Assembly (NCBI GenBank): GCA_963974715.1
Contig: CAXBDK010000010.1
Location: forward strand, 124,001 to 188,000
DNA length: 64,000 nucleotides
DNA from: Sediminicola sp963974715
GTDB taxonomy: Bacteria > Bacteroidota > Bacteroidia > Flavobacteriales > Flavobacteriaceae
Direction of reading: 5' to 3'
Part shown: positions 42,675-51,318 of the stretch, piece by piece
Numbering within the stretch: position 1 is the first letter of the stretch
Layout of the letters: each line of letters opens with the position of its first letter
Made by a program: the position numbers and the translations under genes
Notes under the pieces: generated by a model
Database searches by the model: none
What the model was told of the DNA's origin: nothing
The model's input: only the letters and a program-made list of their open reading frames with translations

Positions 42675-42679
42675 GTTCT
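42649..42679 (+). promoter_or_regulatory. Candidate promoter for the 6S-like RNA
   Basis: TTG (42649-42651), a 20-base spacer and TAAGTTCT (42672-42679) lie across the end of zapA. The -7 box matches TAnnTT but not the last two bases. Initiation near 42686 would give an RNA of about 180 bases. Confidence 0.38.
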
Positions 42680-42685
42680 TTAAAA

Positions 42686-42868
42686 TAATAACGTTACTGC
42701 CCACATTGGTAATAATTTTTGACAAACTCAACACTAATACGTTTAAAGAGGGTGAGTTTAGATTGTAAAAGCAGGCCTTACCCGTATAAGGATCCTTGAT
42801 CAGTCTGGTAGCCCTAAACCTGTTTATCGGAGTTTGTACAAAACCCCTCCAATGTGGGCTTTTTTTTT
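42686..42868 (+). ncRNA. ssrS: 6S-like regulatory RNA (6S-Flavo candidate)
   Basis: This segment has no ORF and folds as a long rod. The terminal helix is perfect over 11 base pairs (42699-42709 with 42849-42859); a 12 by 11 base internal loop follows; then 8 perfect pairs (42722-42729 with 42830-42837); a large bubble; 6 pairs (42756-42761 with 42814-42819) and an apical hairpin (42773-42796). Nine T follow the last helix. Length of about 180 bases, rod shape, bubble and the place after zapA all fit 6S RNA, which binds RNA polymerase in stationary phase. Ends are inferred. Confidence 0.72.
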
Positions 42869-42883
42869 ACTAATTTTCAAACT

Positions 42884-44452
42884 ATGGAAAGTACTATAAT
42901 GATAATAACAGGCCTTGTGGGCCTAGCGATTGGTTTTGCCATCGCCAAAATGTTGGAAAAGGGAAAAGCTTCCAAAACCATTTACAATGCCAAAAAAGAG
43001 GCCGCTTCCATTATAAAGGAAGCAGAGCTGCTTGGTGAGAGTACCAAAAAGGACAAAATCTTCCAAGCAAAGGAAAAATTTCTGGAGCTGAAGGCCGAAC
43101 ACGAAAAGGTGATCATTGCAAAGGACAAAAAAATTGCCGAATCGGAAAAAAGGGCACGCGACAAGGAGTCGCAAATGAGCAACGAACTGGCCAAGAACAA
43201 GAAGTTGAACGATCAATTGGAAGTGCAGCTTAAAGACTTGGAATACAAGAGCGAAATTTTGGACAAGCGACAATCCGAGCTGGAGAAATTGCACAAAAGC
43301 CAGGTACAGCAATTGGAGGTCATTTCCCAATTATCCGCCGAGGATGCAAAGAGCCAGTTAATGGAATCCCTTAAGGAAACCGCTAAGTCCGATGCCATGG
43401 CATTTATTCAGGCCACCGTGGAAGAGGCCAAACTTACCGCACAGCAGGAAGCCAAGAAAATCGTCATCAATACCATTCAAAGGATAGGCACCGAGGAAGC
43501 TGTGGAAAACTGTGTATCGGTATTTAACCTTGAATCCGATGATGTAAAAGGACGTATCATAGGCCGTGAAGGCCGTAATATAAGGGCCCTAGAGGCCGCA
43601 ACAGGGGTCGAGATCATTGTGGACGATACCCCGGAAGCGATCATACTTTCCTGTTTTGATTCCGTACGACGGGAGGTCGCACGCCTGTCCCTTCACAAAT
43701 TGGTGACAGATGGACGTATCCACCCCGCACGTATAGAAGAGGTGGTAAAGAAAACGGAGAAACAGATAGAGGAAGAGATCGTGGAAATCGGTAAGCGTAC
43801 GGTGATCGACCTAGGTATACACGGACTCCATCCCGAGTTGATAAAGGCGATCGGAAGAATGAAATACAGGTCTTCCTACGGGCAGAACCTTTTACAGCAT
43901 TCCAGGGAAGTTGCAAAACTTTGTGGGGTAATGGCTGCAGAATTGGGCCTAAACCCAAAAATTGCCAAAAGGGCCGGTTTGTTGCACGATATCGGAAAAG
44001 TCCCCAATACCGAGGTAGAAGTGGAGACCCCGCATGCCATTTTAGGGATGCAGTGGGCCGAAAAATACGGTGAAAAACCAGAGGTTTGCAATGCCATCGG
44101 CGCCCACCATGATGAAATTGAAATGAAGACCCTTATCGCCCCCATTATACAGGTCTGCGATGCCATCAGCGGTGCAAGACCGGGCGCTAGGAGACAGGTG
44201 TTGGATTCCTATATACAAAGGCTAAAGGATTTGGAGGATATCGCCTTTGGTTTTGGAGGGGTACAAAAAGCATATGCCATACAGGCAGGACGGGAATTGA
44301 GGGTAATAGTGGAGAGCGAGCGGGTAAGCGATGAAAAGGCCGCCGAGCTCTCTTTTGAGATTTCCCAAAAAATACAAACGGATATGACCTACCCAGGTCA
44401 GGTAAAGGTTACGGTAATACGGGAGACCCGTTCCGTACACGTTGCCAAATAG
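42884..44452 (+). CDS. rny: Ribonuclease Y
   Basis: The 522-residue endoribonuclease starts mRNA decay. Residues 1-22 form a membrane anchor (MESTIMIITGLVGLAIGFA), then a long coiled coil (about 25-180), a KH domain (GRIIGREGRNIRALEAATG) and an HD domain with LLHDIGK (His368, Asp369). The ATG at 42884 is preferred to one at 42854 inside the RNA terminator. Only 15 bases separate the terminator T-run from the ATG, so rny is transcribed by read-through or from an internal promoter. Confidence 0.95.
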   Translation: MESTIMIITGLVGLAIGFAIAKMLEKGKASKTIYNAKKEAASIIKEAELLGESTKKDKIFQAKEKFLELKAEHEKVIIAKDKKIAESEKRARDKESQMSNELAKNKKLNDQLEVQLKDLEYKSEILDKRQSELEKLHKSQVQQLEVISQLSAEDAKSQLMESLKETAKSDAMAFIQATVEEAKLTAQQEAKKIVINTIQRIGTEEAVENCVSVFNLESDDVKGRIIGREGRNIRALEAATGVEIIVDDTPEAIILSCFDSVRREVARLSLHKLVTDGRIHPARIEEVVKKTEKQIEEEIVEIGKRTVIDLGIHGLHPELIKAIGRMKYRSSYGQNLLQHSREVAKLCGVMAAELGLNPKIAKRAGLLHDIGKVPNTEVEVETPHAILGMQWAEKYGEKPEVCNAIGAHHDEIEMKTLIAPIIQVCDAISGARPGARRQVLDSYIQRLKDLEDIAFGFGGVQKAYAIQAGRELRVIVESERVSDEKAAELSFEISQKIQTDMTYPGQVKVTVIRETRSVHVAK

Positions 44453-44471
44453 TACCGACTATATACCTTTG

Positions 44472-44498
44472 AAAAAACAGGCAGCTAGCCTGTTTTTT
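44472..44498 (+). terminator. Intrinsic terminator after rny
   Basis: An 11-base perfect stem (AAAAAACAGGC and complement) with a 5-base loop and a T-run. Confidence 0.92.
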
Positions 44499-44571
44499 TT
44501 TGCTACGCCCGGATAGATTTCCAAATGAAGGCGAATTTTTAAAACGTGGACTTTGTTAGGGATATGGGCGG

Positions 44572-45042
44572 TTATGCTCTATGACTGTCCTGATACCGCG
44601 TTAAAAGGGTATTTGTCCGTTCCTTTAATTTATAGGAAAAAACAGGGGTCCATCCAAATAGCAGCCCCTTCATTCCCATGGCCTGTCTGGCCCAGGCATA
44701 AAGATCGAAAGAATCGGTGTGTTTTAAAATCTTGCCATCCAAGAGTTCAAATTCGGCCTTTACGATGTTGTGGACCCTTCTCCCGGTCCCGCTAAAGGTA
44801 TAATGGGCCTCCCATGTGGCACTGCCACGGTCTTGCGATAGTTGTATATGCTTGGCGACCACCTTAAAATCCTTTCCTTTTTGGGAATCGCAGAGCATAC
44901 GCCACATATCCTTTGCCCGATCGCCCTTTAGCGCCCCGAAGGCGGGATCAACAAAAAGGATGTCATCATGGTAACAGGCCACCATTTTTTCCGATTCCAG
45001 ATCTTGAAAGGCCGTATAAAATTCTGCGATTGGATTTTCCAT
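44572..45042 (-). CDS. NTF2-like/SnoaL-type protein
   Basis: The protein has 156 residues from the ATG at 45042 (MENPIAEFYTAFQDLES). The NTF2-like fold is suggested by FYTAFQDLESEKMVACYHDD and VDPAFGALKGDRAKDMWRML. Members include ketosteroid isomerases and proteins of unknown role; catalytic residues cannot be assigned. It is convergent with rny and separate from neighbours. Confidence 0.8.
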   Translation of the reverse strand: MENPIAEFYTAFQDLESEKMVACYHDDILFVDPAFGALKGDRAKDMWRMLCDSQKGKDFKVVAKHIQLSQDRGSATWEAHYTFSGTGRRVHNIVKAEFELLDGKILKHTDSFDLYAWARQAMGMKGLLFGWTPVFSYKLKERTNTLLTRYQDSHRA

Positions 45043-45140
45043 GGGAAGGTCGGTTTTGATGGGCACTGGTTGCAACAAGGTACAAAATTGGTCACATACG
45101 GCAATGCACGCCTTTAAAATCCCAATTTGTTGTATATTTA

Positions 45141-45872
45141 ATGCCTATGATAAAAGATACAAAACTTGCCGTACTGATCGACGGCGATAACATCCCGGCG
45201 AAATATGTGAACGAGATGATGGAGGAAATCACCAAGTACGGTACTCCCACGATCAAGAGAATTTACGGGGATTGGACAAAGCCGCATTTGGTGAAATGGA
45301 AGAACATTTTATTGGAAAATGCCATTAATCCGATGCAGCAATACAGCTATACCGTAGGGAAGAACGCGACGGATTCGGCCATGATCATCGATGCCATGGA
45401 TATCTTATATTCAAATAGGGTGGACGGGTTTTGCCTGGTCTCCTCAGATAGCGACTTTACCCGTTTGGCCACCCGTTTAAGGGAGGCGGGGCTTCAAGTT
45501 TTCGGAATAGGGGAAAAGAAGACCCCTGATCCGTTTATAGTGGCGTGTGATAAATTCATATACCTTGAAATCCTTAAAACGGGCGAAAAGCAGGACGGAC
45601 AGGAAAGTAACAAGAAGGTGGAGGTCGATAAAATAACCCCTAATGTGCTCCGGTTGTTGCGAAATTCCGTTGCCGATGCCGCCGACGAGGATGGATGGGC
45701 ATTTTTGGGGGATGTGGGGTCGTTGATCCTTAAAAAACAGCCCAATTTTGATGCCAGGAACTTTGGTTTCGAAAAATTGACGCCCTTGTTCAAATCCCTA
45801 TCACAATTTGAGGTGGACCATAGGGACCAGAGCAATGGGAGGTTTAAATTGGTATACGTACGAAATAGGTAA
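45141..45872 (+). CDS. NYN domain nuclease-like protein with OST-HTH (LOTUS) domain
   Basis: The 243-residue protein joins an N-terminal NYN (PIN-like) domain, residues about 5-145, with acidic active-site residues in IDGDN, TDSAMIIDAMD and SSDSDF, to a C-terminal OST-HTH domain (about 165-240). NYN proteins cut RNA; OST-HTH binds RNA, G-rich in studied cases. The same pairing is seen in eukaryotic MARF1. A second ATG two codons later is also possible. It is monocistronic. Confidence 0.9.
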   Translation: MPMIKDTKLAVLIDGDNIPAKYVNEMMEEITKYGTPTIKRIYGDWTKPHLVKWKNILLENAINPMQQYSYTVGKNATDSAMIIDAMDILYSNRVDGFCLVSSDSDFTRLATRLREAGLQVFGIGEKKTPDPFIVACDKFIYLEILKTGEKQDGQESNKKVEVDKITPNVLRLLRNSVADAADEDGWAFLGDVGSLILKKQPNFDARNFGFEKLTPLFKSLSQFEVDHRDQSNGRFKLVYVRNR

Positions 45873-45935
45873 CCACTGTTTTGGGAAGGACGATCGCGGC
45901 AAAAGCGGCTTCTGGACCGTTTTCATTTTAAGGAA

Positions 45936-45964
45936 TTGAACCTAAAAAATAAGGTGTACCTTTG
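45936..45964 (+). promoter_or_regulatory. Promoter of the RhlE-type helicase gene
   Basis: TTG (45936-45938), an 18-base spacer and TACCTTTG (45957-45964) fit the consensus. The leader would be about 45 bases. Confidence 0.52.
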
Positions 45965-46014
45965 TGGCCTCATAAAAGATGGCCATATAGTGGGTCATTT
46001 CTTAAATAAATTAT

Positions 46015-47274
46015 ATGTCATTTAAATCTTTGGGCCTATCCGACGCCCTGTTGAAAGCAATCGACAAAAAAGGATACACCACCCCTTCACCTATTCAGGC
46101 AAAAGCCATTCCCTTAATTTTGGAAAGAAAGGATGTCTTGGCATCGGCACAAACGGGAACGGGAAAAACAGCAGGATTTACGTTACCATTATTGCAGATA
46201 CTTTCGCAGTCCCAAACGTTGAGAAAAAGACCCGTTAGGGCGCTGGTATTGACCCCTACACGGGAACTGGCGGCACAGGTCTATGAGAACGTTCGGGAAT
46301 ACAGCGTTTTTTTGGATATAAAGTCGGCCGTAATCTTTGGGGGGGTAAATGCCAACCCACAGATATCCACGCTGAAAAATGGTGTGGATATCCTGGTCGC
46401 CACACCGGGACGTTTATTGGATCTATTGGGCCAACGGGCCCTGACTTTGGACAGTATCGAAATCTTGGTACTGGATGAGGCCGACAGAATGTTGGATATG
46501 GGATTCCTTCGGGATATCAAGAAAATTTTGAACCTTATGCCTTCCAAAAGGCAGAACCTGCTATTTTCGGCCACTTTTTCAAAGGAAATAAAACAACTGG
46601 CCAACGGATTTTTGCACCACCCGGTATTGGTGGAGGCAACGCCCCAAAATACCACTGCCGAAAAAGTGGACCAATTGGTCTATAGGGTGGACAAGAGCCG
46701 TAAACCGGAATTGGTCATTAAACTGATTTCCGAAGGTGATTGGCAACAGGTCCTTATTTTTACACGGACCAAGCACGGAGCCAACAGGCTTAGTGAAAAA
46801 CTGAACAAAAGCGATATCACCGCTGCGCCCATACATGGGAATAAAAGTCAGGGGGCCCGTACAAAGGCCTTGGACGGTTTTAAGAAAGGTACCATCCGGG
46901 TGTTGGTGGCCACTGATATTGCGGCACGTGGACTGGATATACCCTTACTGCCACATGTGATCAATTTTGAACTGCCAAATGTGCCAGAGGATTATGTGCA
47001 CAGGATCGGAAGGACCGGGAGGGCAGGGGCCAGTGGGGAGGCCATTTCCCTGGTCTCCATGGATGAGGTGGAATTCGTACGTGGAATAGAGAAATTATTG
47101 GGACATAAATTACCCAGTGAAATCCTATCGGGCTTCGAACCCAGTGGAAAACCGGAACCCGAAGAAGTGGACGATAGGGGTCCTAGGCCACCAAGGGGCC
47201 GTGGGGCCCAAGGAAGCAAGAATCCAAGGCCCAAAAGATTTGGGAACAACCGGCCTGGGGGAAACAGGAACTGA
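46015..47274 (+). CDS. rhlE: DEAD-box RNA helicase, RhlE-like
   Basis: The 419-residue helicase remodels RNA in ribosome assembly and decay. Motifs: Q motif PSPIQ, motif I AQTGTGKT (residues 45-52), DEAD (154-157), SATFS, and HRIGRTGRAG. A short Gly/Arg/Pro/Asn-rich tail follows (PRGRGAQGSKNPRPKRFG), typical of RhlE-type cold-induced helicases. It has its own promoter and a bidirectional terminator. The symbol is assigned at family level. Confidence 0.92.
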   Translation: MSFKSLGLSDALLKAIDKKGYTTPSPIQAKAIPLILERKDVLASAQTGTGKTAGFTLPLLQILSQSQTLRKRPVRALVLTPTRELAAQVYENVREYSVFLDIKSAVIFGGVNANPQISTLKNGVDILVATPGRLLDLLGQRALTLDSIEILVLDEADRMLDMGFLRDIKKILNLMPSKRQNLLFSATFSKEIKQLANGFLHHPVLVEATPQNTTAEKVDQLVYRVDKSRKPELVIKLISEGDWQQVLIFTRTKHGANRLSEKLNKSDITAAPIHGNKSQGARTKALDGFKKGTIRVLVATDIAARGLDIPLLPHVINFELPNVPEDYVHRIGRTGRAGASGEAISLVSMDEVEFVRGIEKLLGHKLPSEILSGFEPSGKPEPEEVDDRGPRPPRGRGAQGSKNPRPKRFGNNRPGGNRN

Positions 47275-47336
47275 TTGGGACCGTTTTTCGATCTCATCGA
47301 AGGGCATGGTACTTTATCGTACAATTGAAAGAATAT

Positions 47337-47368
47337 AAAAAGGGGCCTGATGTATCCAGGCCCCTTTT
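47337..47368. terminator. Bidirectional terminator between rhlE and the antiporter gene
   Basis: AAAAAGGGGCCTG pairs with CAGGCCCCTTTT, with a seven-base loop and A/T flanks on both sides. Confidence 0.9.
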
Positions 47369-47390
47369 AAATGTTGGCACCTATCGATAG

Positions 47391-48884
47391 TTAGGCAAGT
47401 AAATTGGAATCTTCCGTTGGGTGGTCTATCTGCAAACAGTCGTACACTTCCGCTATGCTGTTCTGGTTATCCGAAATGATGATCAGAATATCATTTTCAT
47501 CAAGAATGGTAGCCCCATTGGGCGTGATGAATTTATTGTTTCGGTTGATCATTGCGATAAGGGAGGATTTCGGAAAGTGAAGTTCCACTATTTTCTTTCC
47601 GATAGCAAAAGAATCGGGCTCGATTTCCACTTCCGTAATGGCCGTTTTCGCCTTTTCCGACATAAATAGATCTATGGAGTTCCGTTTCTTTACCTTTTCG
47701 GGTAGGGCCACGTGCAGCCATTTTGCGACTATGGAAATAGTGGTTCCCTGGATAAGTACCGAAGTCAGGGAGATGAAAAATACAATGTTGAAGATCATCT
47801 CCGCCTTTTCTATGCCCGCCAAGAGCGGATACGTCGCAAACACGATGGGTACCGCCCCCCGAAGGCCCACCCATGATATATACAGACGCCGCCTCATCTT
47901 CATTTTAAAGAATAGAAGGCCCAATAGAACACTTAAGGGTCGTGCTATAAAAATGAGGAAAAGCGATATAAGCAGTCCTATACCTATTACGGGCAGGATA
48001 TGGGATGGATACACCAGCAACCCCAAGGTGAGGAAGAGGATGATCTGCATGAGCCATGCCAGTCCATCGAACATTTTTAAAATGGTCTTTTTGTGGATCA
48101 GATCTTGATTGCCCAAATATACCGCACAGAGGTAGACCGCCAAAAAGCCGTTTCCACCAATGGTATCCGTAGCCGAAAAGGTGATGAACATCAGTGCGAT
48201 GACCAGAACAGGGTACAGTCCCTCAAAATCCAGGGAAATTTTATTGATGATATAGGTGCTCAATTTTCCAAAGAGTATTCCGGTTATGCCCCCGATCACC
48301 ATCTGCATTAAAAATAGGGGGATTATGGACAAAATCCCTTTTTCGGGATCCATGACCAGACCTAAAAATGCAATGGTCAGCACATATGCCATGGGATCGT
48401 TACTTCCGCTCTCCAGCTCCAAGGTAGGCCGTAAATTGGTTTTTAGGGCGAGGCTTTTGGATCGCAGGATGGAAAATACCGCTGCCGCATCGGTAGAGGA
48501 AACGATGGCGCCAAGAAGGATGCCCTCATAAATCGTAAAATCGGTAATGGCCCATACAAAAGTGCCCAGCGATAGGGCGGTGAGCAGTACCCCAACTGTA
48601 GAAAGGGTGATTCCCTGCCATAGGACCGGCCTGATGGAAGGCCAACTGGTGTCCAGCCCCCCCGAAAAAAGGATGAAGTTCAGGGAAATGATACCGATGA
48701 ACTGCGCCAATTTATAATCCCCAAAATCAATTTTACCGATTCCTTCCGAACCGGCCAACATCCCCACCACAAGGAAGAGTATCAAGGTGGGCACCCCGAA
48801 TTTATAGGAAGTTTTTCCTGCAACGACACTTATAAAGAGCAAAAGGGAACCAATTAAAAGAAAGTTTTCCAATGTAAGGTCCAT
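47391..48884 (-). CDS. CPA1-type potassium/proton antiporter (NhaP2/CvrA-like) with RCK_C domain
   Basis: The 497-residue protein has about 12 membrane helices in residues 1-385, with conserved SSTDAAAVFSIL and ESGSNDPMAYVL motifs of the cation/proton exchange core. The C-terminal RCK_C (TrkA-C) domain (about 420-485) contains ESLDENDILIII-type sequence (seen as GATILDENDILIIIS), which binds a ligand for gating. It exports potassium or sodium for proton. ATG at 48884 is chosen over TTG at 48890. Confidence 0.9.
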   Translation of the reverse strand: MDLTLENFLLIGSLLLFISVVAGKTSYKFGVPTLILFLVVGMLAGSEGIGKIDFGDYKLAQFIGIISLNFILFSGGLDTSWPSIRPVLWQGITLSTVGVLLTALSLGTFVWAITDFTIYEGILLGAIVSSTDAAAVFSILRSKSLALKTNLRPTLELESGSNDPMAYVLTIAFLGLVMDPEKGILSIIPLFLMQMVIGGITGILFGKLSTYIINKISLDFEGLYPVLVIALMFITFSATDTIGGNGFLAVYLCAVYLGNQDLIHKKTILKMFDGLAWLMQIILFLTLGLLVYPSHILPVIGIGLLISLFLIFIARPLSVLLGLLFFKMKMRRRLYISWVGLRGAVPIVFATYPLLAGIEKAEMIFNIVFFISLTSVLIQGTTISIVAKWLHVALPEKVKKRNSIDLFMSEKAKTAITEVEIEPDSFAIGKKIVELHFPKSSLIAMINRNNKFITPNGATILDENDILIIISDNQNSIAEVYDCLQIDHPTEDSNLLA

Positions 48885-49013
48885 GAGCAATGTTACTTAG
48901 GTTGATCAACTTTCAAAGTTAGGGAATAGATCGGGTCAACGACCCATTTTTTTTGGACTATTCCGTATCCTTCCACCGATTAGGTCCCCATCTGGCAGAG
49001 CTTGATACATATT

Positions 49014-49047
49014 AAAAAAAGCCACTGGGCCATATCCAGTGACTTTT
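49014..49047 (-). terminator. Intrinsic terminator after the DUF349 gene
   Basis: Minus-strand GTCACTGG/CCAGTGGC (one G-U pair), flanked by A-run and seven T, about 60 bases after the stop. Confidence 0.85.
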
Positions 49048-49105
49048 ATCTTATGACAGGGACACTATCCAAGGGACATACCCTCTTTGTAATCCTTAAC
49101 TGTTT

Positions 49106-51142
49106 TTATTTTTCTCCCGTTTCTTGCCCATCCTCTTTTTCGGCTTCCTCCGCTTCCCTGTTAAGGTTGTTCTCCAGGATATTCAATTTTTTTAGTTTTT
49201 CCTTCCAAGTAAGTAGGGACTCCTTATGATTATTGATGTTTTTGATTACTTCCTGTACTACGGGACTGTCCTCGGAGGTGCTTGAGAAGAACTGAAGGTT
49301 GTTTTCCAATTGGTTTATTTCACTTTTTGTCTCATCGATCTTCCTGCGGATAAAAGTACGTTCATTGTAAATGGCCCGCTCATTGTCGGCATTGGCCAAT
49401 TGTTGGATCTTGTTCCCGTACTTCAATAATTCGGCTTCCTGTTTGTTAACGTCCAATTTATTGAAAAGGGCATCCAGTATCTTATTGAACTTTACGTTGA
49501 TGCTCTTTCTGTTGAAGGGCACCCTGCCATAGGTTTTCCATTCGGCGATAAAGGCCTTGATGGTCGCCAGATCTTTTTGACGTTCCCCGCTCAGTTCGAA
49601 GGCCTTTAACCGTTCAAGGCAATCGGATTTCTTTTCCAAGTGTTCCTCTTCCTCTTTGCTGGCTTCATTTTTAAGGGAGTGCAATCTGTCAAAATAATGG
49701 TTACAGGCGTTTTTGAACTCGTTCCAGATCTTATCGGAATATTTTCGCGGAACATGTCCTATTTTTTTCCACTCGTTCTGGATCCTTTTCATTTCGGCAG
49801 TGGCCACGTCCCAGTCGTCACTGTCCTTCAATGCTATGGCCAGGTCCAAAAGCTCTCTTTTACTGTCCAAGTTCTCCTGTTGTTCCTTTTTTAGGTTTTT
49901 GTAGTATGCGTTCTTGCTCCTGTTGAAGGTCCTGACCGCTTCCTTAAAGGAGGCCCACGTCTGCTCGTTCACCTTTTGGGGTACCTTGCCGGCCTTAAAG
50001 AAGGAATCCCTAAGTTCTTCAACTTGCCGCATCTGCTGTTGCACCACTTTATGGTTGTTGCCAACATTATTGGTTATGGTGGAGATAGCTGCAATTATTT
50101 CATTTTTTTTGACAAGGTTCCCTTCGTATACCTTGTCCATTTCCTTATAATGGTCCTGACGTCGTTGGTGCAGTACCTTTGTGGCATTGCTGAAACCTTC
50201 CCAGATAAGTTCCCGGTGTTCCCTATCCACGGGACCGATATCCTCTTTCCAGATTTTATGAAGGGTCTGCAGCTCTTGGAACGCCACGTTCAGATCAGGT
50301 TCATCTGCTAGGGCGTCCGCCCTTTGGATGAGTTTTAATTTTTCCTCCAGATTGTGTTTGAAATCCAGGTCCCTTAGCTCCCTGTTCAGGTGAAGGAAAT
50401 CATAGAATATCTCTATGTGGTGGTGATAGGTACGCCAAACGTCATTATAGTTGGTACGTGGTACCGGGCCTGCGGTACGCCAGCGTTCTTGAAGGTCCTT
50501 AAAATTTTTATAAGTGGTGTTGATATCCTCTTCCACGTTTACAAGTCCCTTCAGCTGTTCAATGATCTCCAACCTGTTCTTCAGGTTATTGCTCAAGTTT
50601 TTCTCAAGCCCATTGTAATAGCTGTCCCTTTTTTCACGGTACTCTGTATATACTTCGTTGAACTGTCTTTTATCAACGGAGTTGTACTTAAAATCGACCT
50701 CATTGCCACCATTGTTGATGAACTCTTCTTTTTTGTGTTCCAGAAAATCCTGGAACTTTAGGTCGAACTCATATTTAATGCCATCCACGTGTTTTTTAAT
50801 GGCCTGTACCTTTTCATTTTTCACCAATCGCTGTAGTTCCCCCACCAAATTTTCCATGGACATGGAGTGGTAGTCCAAAAGGGGAATGGTGTGCCGTACC
50901 TTGTTATCCTCATCCTCTGCATCCTCTGCATTGGATTCATCTATTTCCCCAAGGACGTCCGAGTCCTTTTCCGCAGCATCATCTTCCGCATCCGCTTCTT
51001 GGGTAGGGGTATCCGCAAGGGAATCCCCTTGGTCCGTATCGTCCAATTCAGTGCTTTTCTCTGGGGAAGGTGTGGTCCCAGTAGTTTCTGAACTTTCTTC
51101 CCCTACATTATCCTGTAGTTCCTCGTCTTTCTCTTCCAACAT
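49106..51142 (-). CDS. DUF349 repeat protein
   Basis: The 678-residue protein begins with an acidic, low-complexity region (about 1-90, Glu/Asp/Ser/Thr-rich), followed by at least five helical DUF349 repeats of about 75 residues (each with a W near the centre, e.g. LQERWRTAGPVPR and QNEWKKIGHVPRK). It ends in a coiled coil. DUF349 proteins are abundant in Bacteroidota; the role is unknown. The start at 51142 follows a clear -7 box; the frame upstream is not protein-like. Confidence 0.9.
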   Translation of the reverse strand: MLEEKDEELQDNVGEESSETTGTTPSPEKSTELDDTDQGDSLADTPTQEADAEDDAAEKDSDVLGEIDESNAEDAEDEDNKVRHTIPLLDYHSMSMENLVGELQRLVKNEKVQAIKKHVDGIKYEFDLKFQDFLEHKKEEFINNGGNEVDFKYNSVDKRQFNEVYTEYREKRDSYYNGLEKNLSNNLKNRLEIIEQLKGLVNVEEDINTTYKNFKDLQERWRTAGPVPRTNYNDVWRTYHHHIEIFYDFLHLNRELRDLDFKHNLEEKLKLIQRADALADEPDLNVAFQELQTLHKIWKEDIGPVDREHRELIWEGFSNATKVLHQRRQDHYKEMDKVYEGNLVKKNEIIAAISTITNNVGNNHKVVQQQMRQVEELRDSFFKAGKVPQKVNEQTWASFKEAVRTFNRSKNAYYKNLKKEQQENLDSKRELLDLAIALKDSDDWDVATAEMKRIQNEWKKIGHVPRKYSDKIWNEFKNACNHYFDRLHSLKNEASKEEEEHLEKKSDCLERLKAFELSGERQKDLATIKAFIAEWKTYGRVPFNRKSINVKFNKILDALFNKLDVNKQEAELLKYGNKIQQLANADNERAIYNERTFIRRKIDETKSEINQLENNLQFFSSTSEDSPVVQEVIKNINNHKESLLTWKEKLKKLNILENNLNREAEEAEKEDGQETGEK

Positions 51143-51205
51143 TTTAAAATGTTTATCGGTTATGCGATATATTATATTGTAAGATAGTAACAATCACGGT
51201 AACTG

Positions 51206-51213
51206 CAAAGTTA
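51206..51213 (-). promoter_or_regulatory. Candidate -7 box for the DUF349 gene
   Basis: Minus-strand TAACTTTG, identical to the -7 box of the zapA operon, 64 bases before the ATG. Confidence 0.42.
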
Positions 51214-51318
51214 ATCAAACTTCTTTTAAACCTCTGCGCAGTGGCCCTTGTACCCAACAGTTTCTGGTTTACAATGCTTTAGGGGGGGGCATTTCGGAAT
51301 CGGTACCGGGAGTGTGGA

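Noticed and set aside
51282..51289. G8 run
   Set aside because: It lies after the aroE stop in non-coding DNA, so slippage has no coding effect.
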